From positions 1 to 6,326 of the forward strand of contig CAZCWX010000100.1 in assembly GCA_964502465.1 (NCBI GenBank): DNA of 6,326 nucleotides, read 5' to 3'. Each line of letters starts with the position of its first letter. The stretch's first letter is position 1. This DNA is from CAZCWX01 sp964502465 (lineage in GTDB: Bacteria; Desulfobacterota; Binatia; Bin18). A program made the translations under genes and the position numbers. Under the pieces are notes generated by a model that saw only the letters and a list, made by a program, of their open reading frames with translations, was not told the origin of the DNA and searched no databases. Below, one piece after another: positions 5,422-6,326 of this stretch.

Positions 5422-6066
5422 ATGAGCGGACATGTCACCAGACGCAAATTCTTGCAAGGCGCAGCCGCCGCTCTGCTGTTGGAACAGGTCCGAGCGTTGG
5501 CAGTGGGAGCGGAAGAGAGACAGAGGGCAAAGCCGATATCTCCCAGCTTTGCCGCGCTAGTCAAGCGCCGGACAATGGTCCGGCAGTACAAGAGTGACCC
5601 GGTCCCTGAGGAAAAGATCCAACGCCTGCTCGAATACGCCGTCCGCGCGCCTAGTGCAGGAAACTTGCAGCCCTGGGAGTTCATTATCGTCAGGAGTCAA
5701 GAAGTTCGGAATAAACTTGCGAAAGCTGCACTCGGCCAAACCTGGGTGGCGACCGCCCCAGTGATCATTGCCACCTGCGCCGATATTCAACGAGCTGGAA
5801 GCAGATATGGGGCACGGGGCTCTTTTTATAGCCTTGTGGATACCTCTTTCGCTTCTCTCTTGATGTTGTTGGGAGTGGTTGAGCAGGGGTTAGGTGCCTG
5901 CTTCGTCGGTGCATATAATCCTGATGAAGTTGCGAAGATCTTTGCCCTACCGGATCATGTCAGGCCAGTGGGATTAATTACCATCGGCTATCCGGCAGAA
6001 GCACCGCGCAAACCAGGAACGCCAAAAATTCCCTTGAGCAAGTTGGTCCATTACGAGAAATGGTAA
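5422..6066 (+). CDS. Tat-exported nitroreductase-family flavoprotein
   Basis: The 214-residue product has a twin-arginine signal, TRRKFLQG at 6-13, followed by a mild hydrophobic stretch AAAALLL and a probable cleavage around residues 27-31. The mature part is a compact nitroreductase-fold protein: RRTMVRQY at 49-56 and APSAGNLQPWEF at 76-87 are the usual FMN-contacting segments, and GLGACFVGAY at 156-165 with the later GLITIGYP at 184-191 are typical of the fold's second half. The family uses FMN and reduced nicotinamide or other donors; the substrate cannot be told from sequence. Tat export would carry the folded flavoprotein to the periplasm, where QHNDH works. It starts 34 nt after qhpB and is likely co-transcribed. 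The ribosome site is poor; ATG 5422 is chosen because it sits directly before the Tat motif. A role in amine oxidation or cofactor completion is speculation. Confidence 0.85.
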   Translation: MSGHVTRRKFLQGAAAALLLEQVRALAVGAEERQRAKPISPSFAALVKRRTMVRQYKSDPVPEEKIQRLLEYAVRAPSAGNLQPWEFIIVRSQEVRNKLAKAALGQTWVATAPVIIATCADIQRAGSRYGARGSFYSLVDTSFASLLMLLGVVEQGLGACFVGAYNPDEVAKIFALPDHVRPVGLITIGYPAEAPRKPGTPKIPLSKLVHYEKW

Positions 6067-6283
6067 CCTCGCGCTTCCGCCCATATGCGCTCGATCGGAG
6101 CCCTCCAGACCTGCTCCCTCGAAGCGGCCGGCAAATTCTTTGGTAACACGCTGCTCCTGTTCTCGTCTACCCAAGGATTTCAGAGAGCAGTGCAGCAGCG
6201 CGCGGTGAGCGCCAGAGCAGTGGCACCGTGTCAAGGAGACATGGCAAAGACGAAAAGAAAACTGGGCTGAAAAAGGAGGGATT
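6067..6283. other. Intergenic stretch after the nitroreductase gene
   Basis: I see no convincing gene, promoter or terminator. A 61-codon open frame (6085-6270) lacks a ribosome site and has no recognisable domain. The clear element is AAGGAGG at 6273-6279, a strong ribosome site for the gene starting at 6284. Confidence 0.4.
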
Positions 6284-6326
6284 ATGAGATCGTGGGGTGC
6301 TCTGCTGGTTGGCCTTTTGTGGGGAA
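6284..6326 (+). CDS. Start of a further gene, probably exported protein (partial)
   Basis: ATG at 6284 follows a strong AAGGAGG site by 4 nt. The 14 residues visible, MRSWGALLVGLLWG, have one arginine followed by a hydrophobic run and look like the start of a signal peptide or membrane anchor. The gene continues beyond the window, so its function is unknown. Same strand and a gap of about 217 nt make membership in the qhp operon possible but unproven. Confidence 0.6.
   Translation, partial: MRSWGALLVGLLWG

Noticed and set aside
6241..6270. Nine-codon frame MAKTKRKLG after AAGGAG
   Set aside because: The AAGGAG is only 2 nt from the ATG, too close for good initiation, and the peptide is too short to judge.
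6085..6270. 61-codon open frame downstream of the nitroreductase gene
   Set aside because: No ribosome site, no recognisable domain and low-quality composition.

Overview
The window holds a quinohemoprotein amine dehydrogenase (QHNDH) operon on the + strand of a Gram-negative bacterium. The cell type follows from the protein targeting: a Sec-exported di-haem c-type subunit, a Sec-exported beta-propeller subunit and a Tat-type signal on a flavoprotein. Base composition is moderately GC-rich. Gaps between genes carry short period-7 repeats. I cannot place the organism more precisely; the sequence and the downstream gene differ from what I know of Paracoccus and Pseudomonas QHNDH loci.

Layout. 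Positions 1-153 are the C-terminal end of an unrelated or unidentified upstream gene, open from the window edge to a TAA. Positions 154-470 form a leader region with a near-consensus sigma70 promoter at 402-429 (TTGACA, 16 bp spacer, TAAAAT), followed by a strong ribosome site. Four genes come next in the classical order A-D-C-B: qhpA (alpha, two CxxCH haem sites), qhpD (radical SAM/SPASM maturase), qhpC (gamma, the peptide that carries CTQ and the thioether crosslinks) and qhpB (beta, seven-bladed propeller type). They are followed, 34 nt after qhpB, by a nitroreductase-family flavoprotein with a twin-arginine signal. The first 14 codons of another gene, probably exported, run off the right edge.

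How the genes work together. QhpD binds the leader of the gamma precursor and installs Cys-to-Asp/Glu thioether bonds. Every crosslinking residue of the characterised gamma subunit is present here at exact spacing (C33-E42, C53-D59, C67-D75, and C63-W69 for CTQ). The matured gamma peptide joins alpha and beta in the periplasm, where the enzyme oxidises primary amines and passes electrons through the alpha haems. The accessory genes known from other loci (qhpE protease, qhpF ABC exporter, qhpG flavin monooxygenase, qhpR regulator) are not visible in this window.

Points beyond standard annotation are: a Tat-exported nitroreductase attached to the operon; a fifth cysteine in the gamma peptide with an acidic residue at a crosslink-like spacing; a possible translational switch between qhpC and qhpB; a terminator-like hairpin between qhpD and qhpC; and a family of period-7 repeats in three of the four gaps between complete genes. 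The enzyme itself is a known system; the nitroreductase link and the RNA structures are the new hypotheses.
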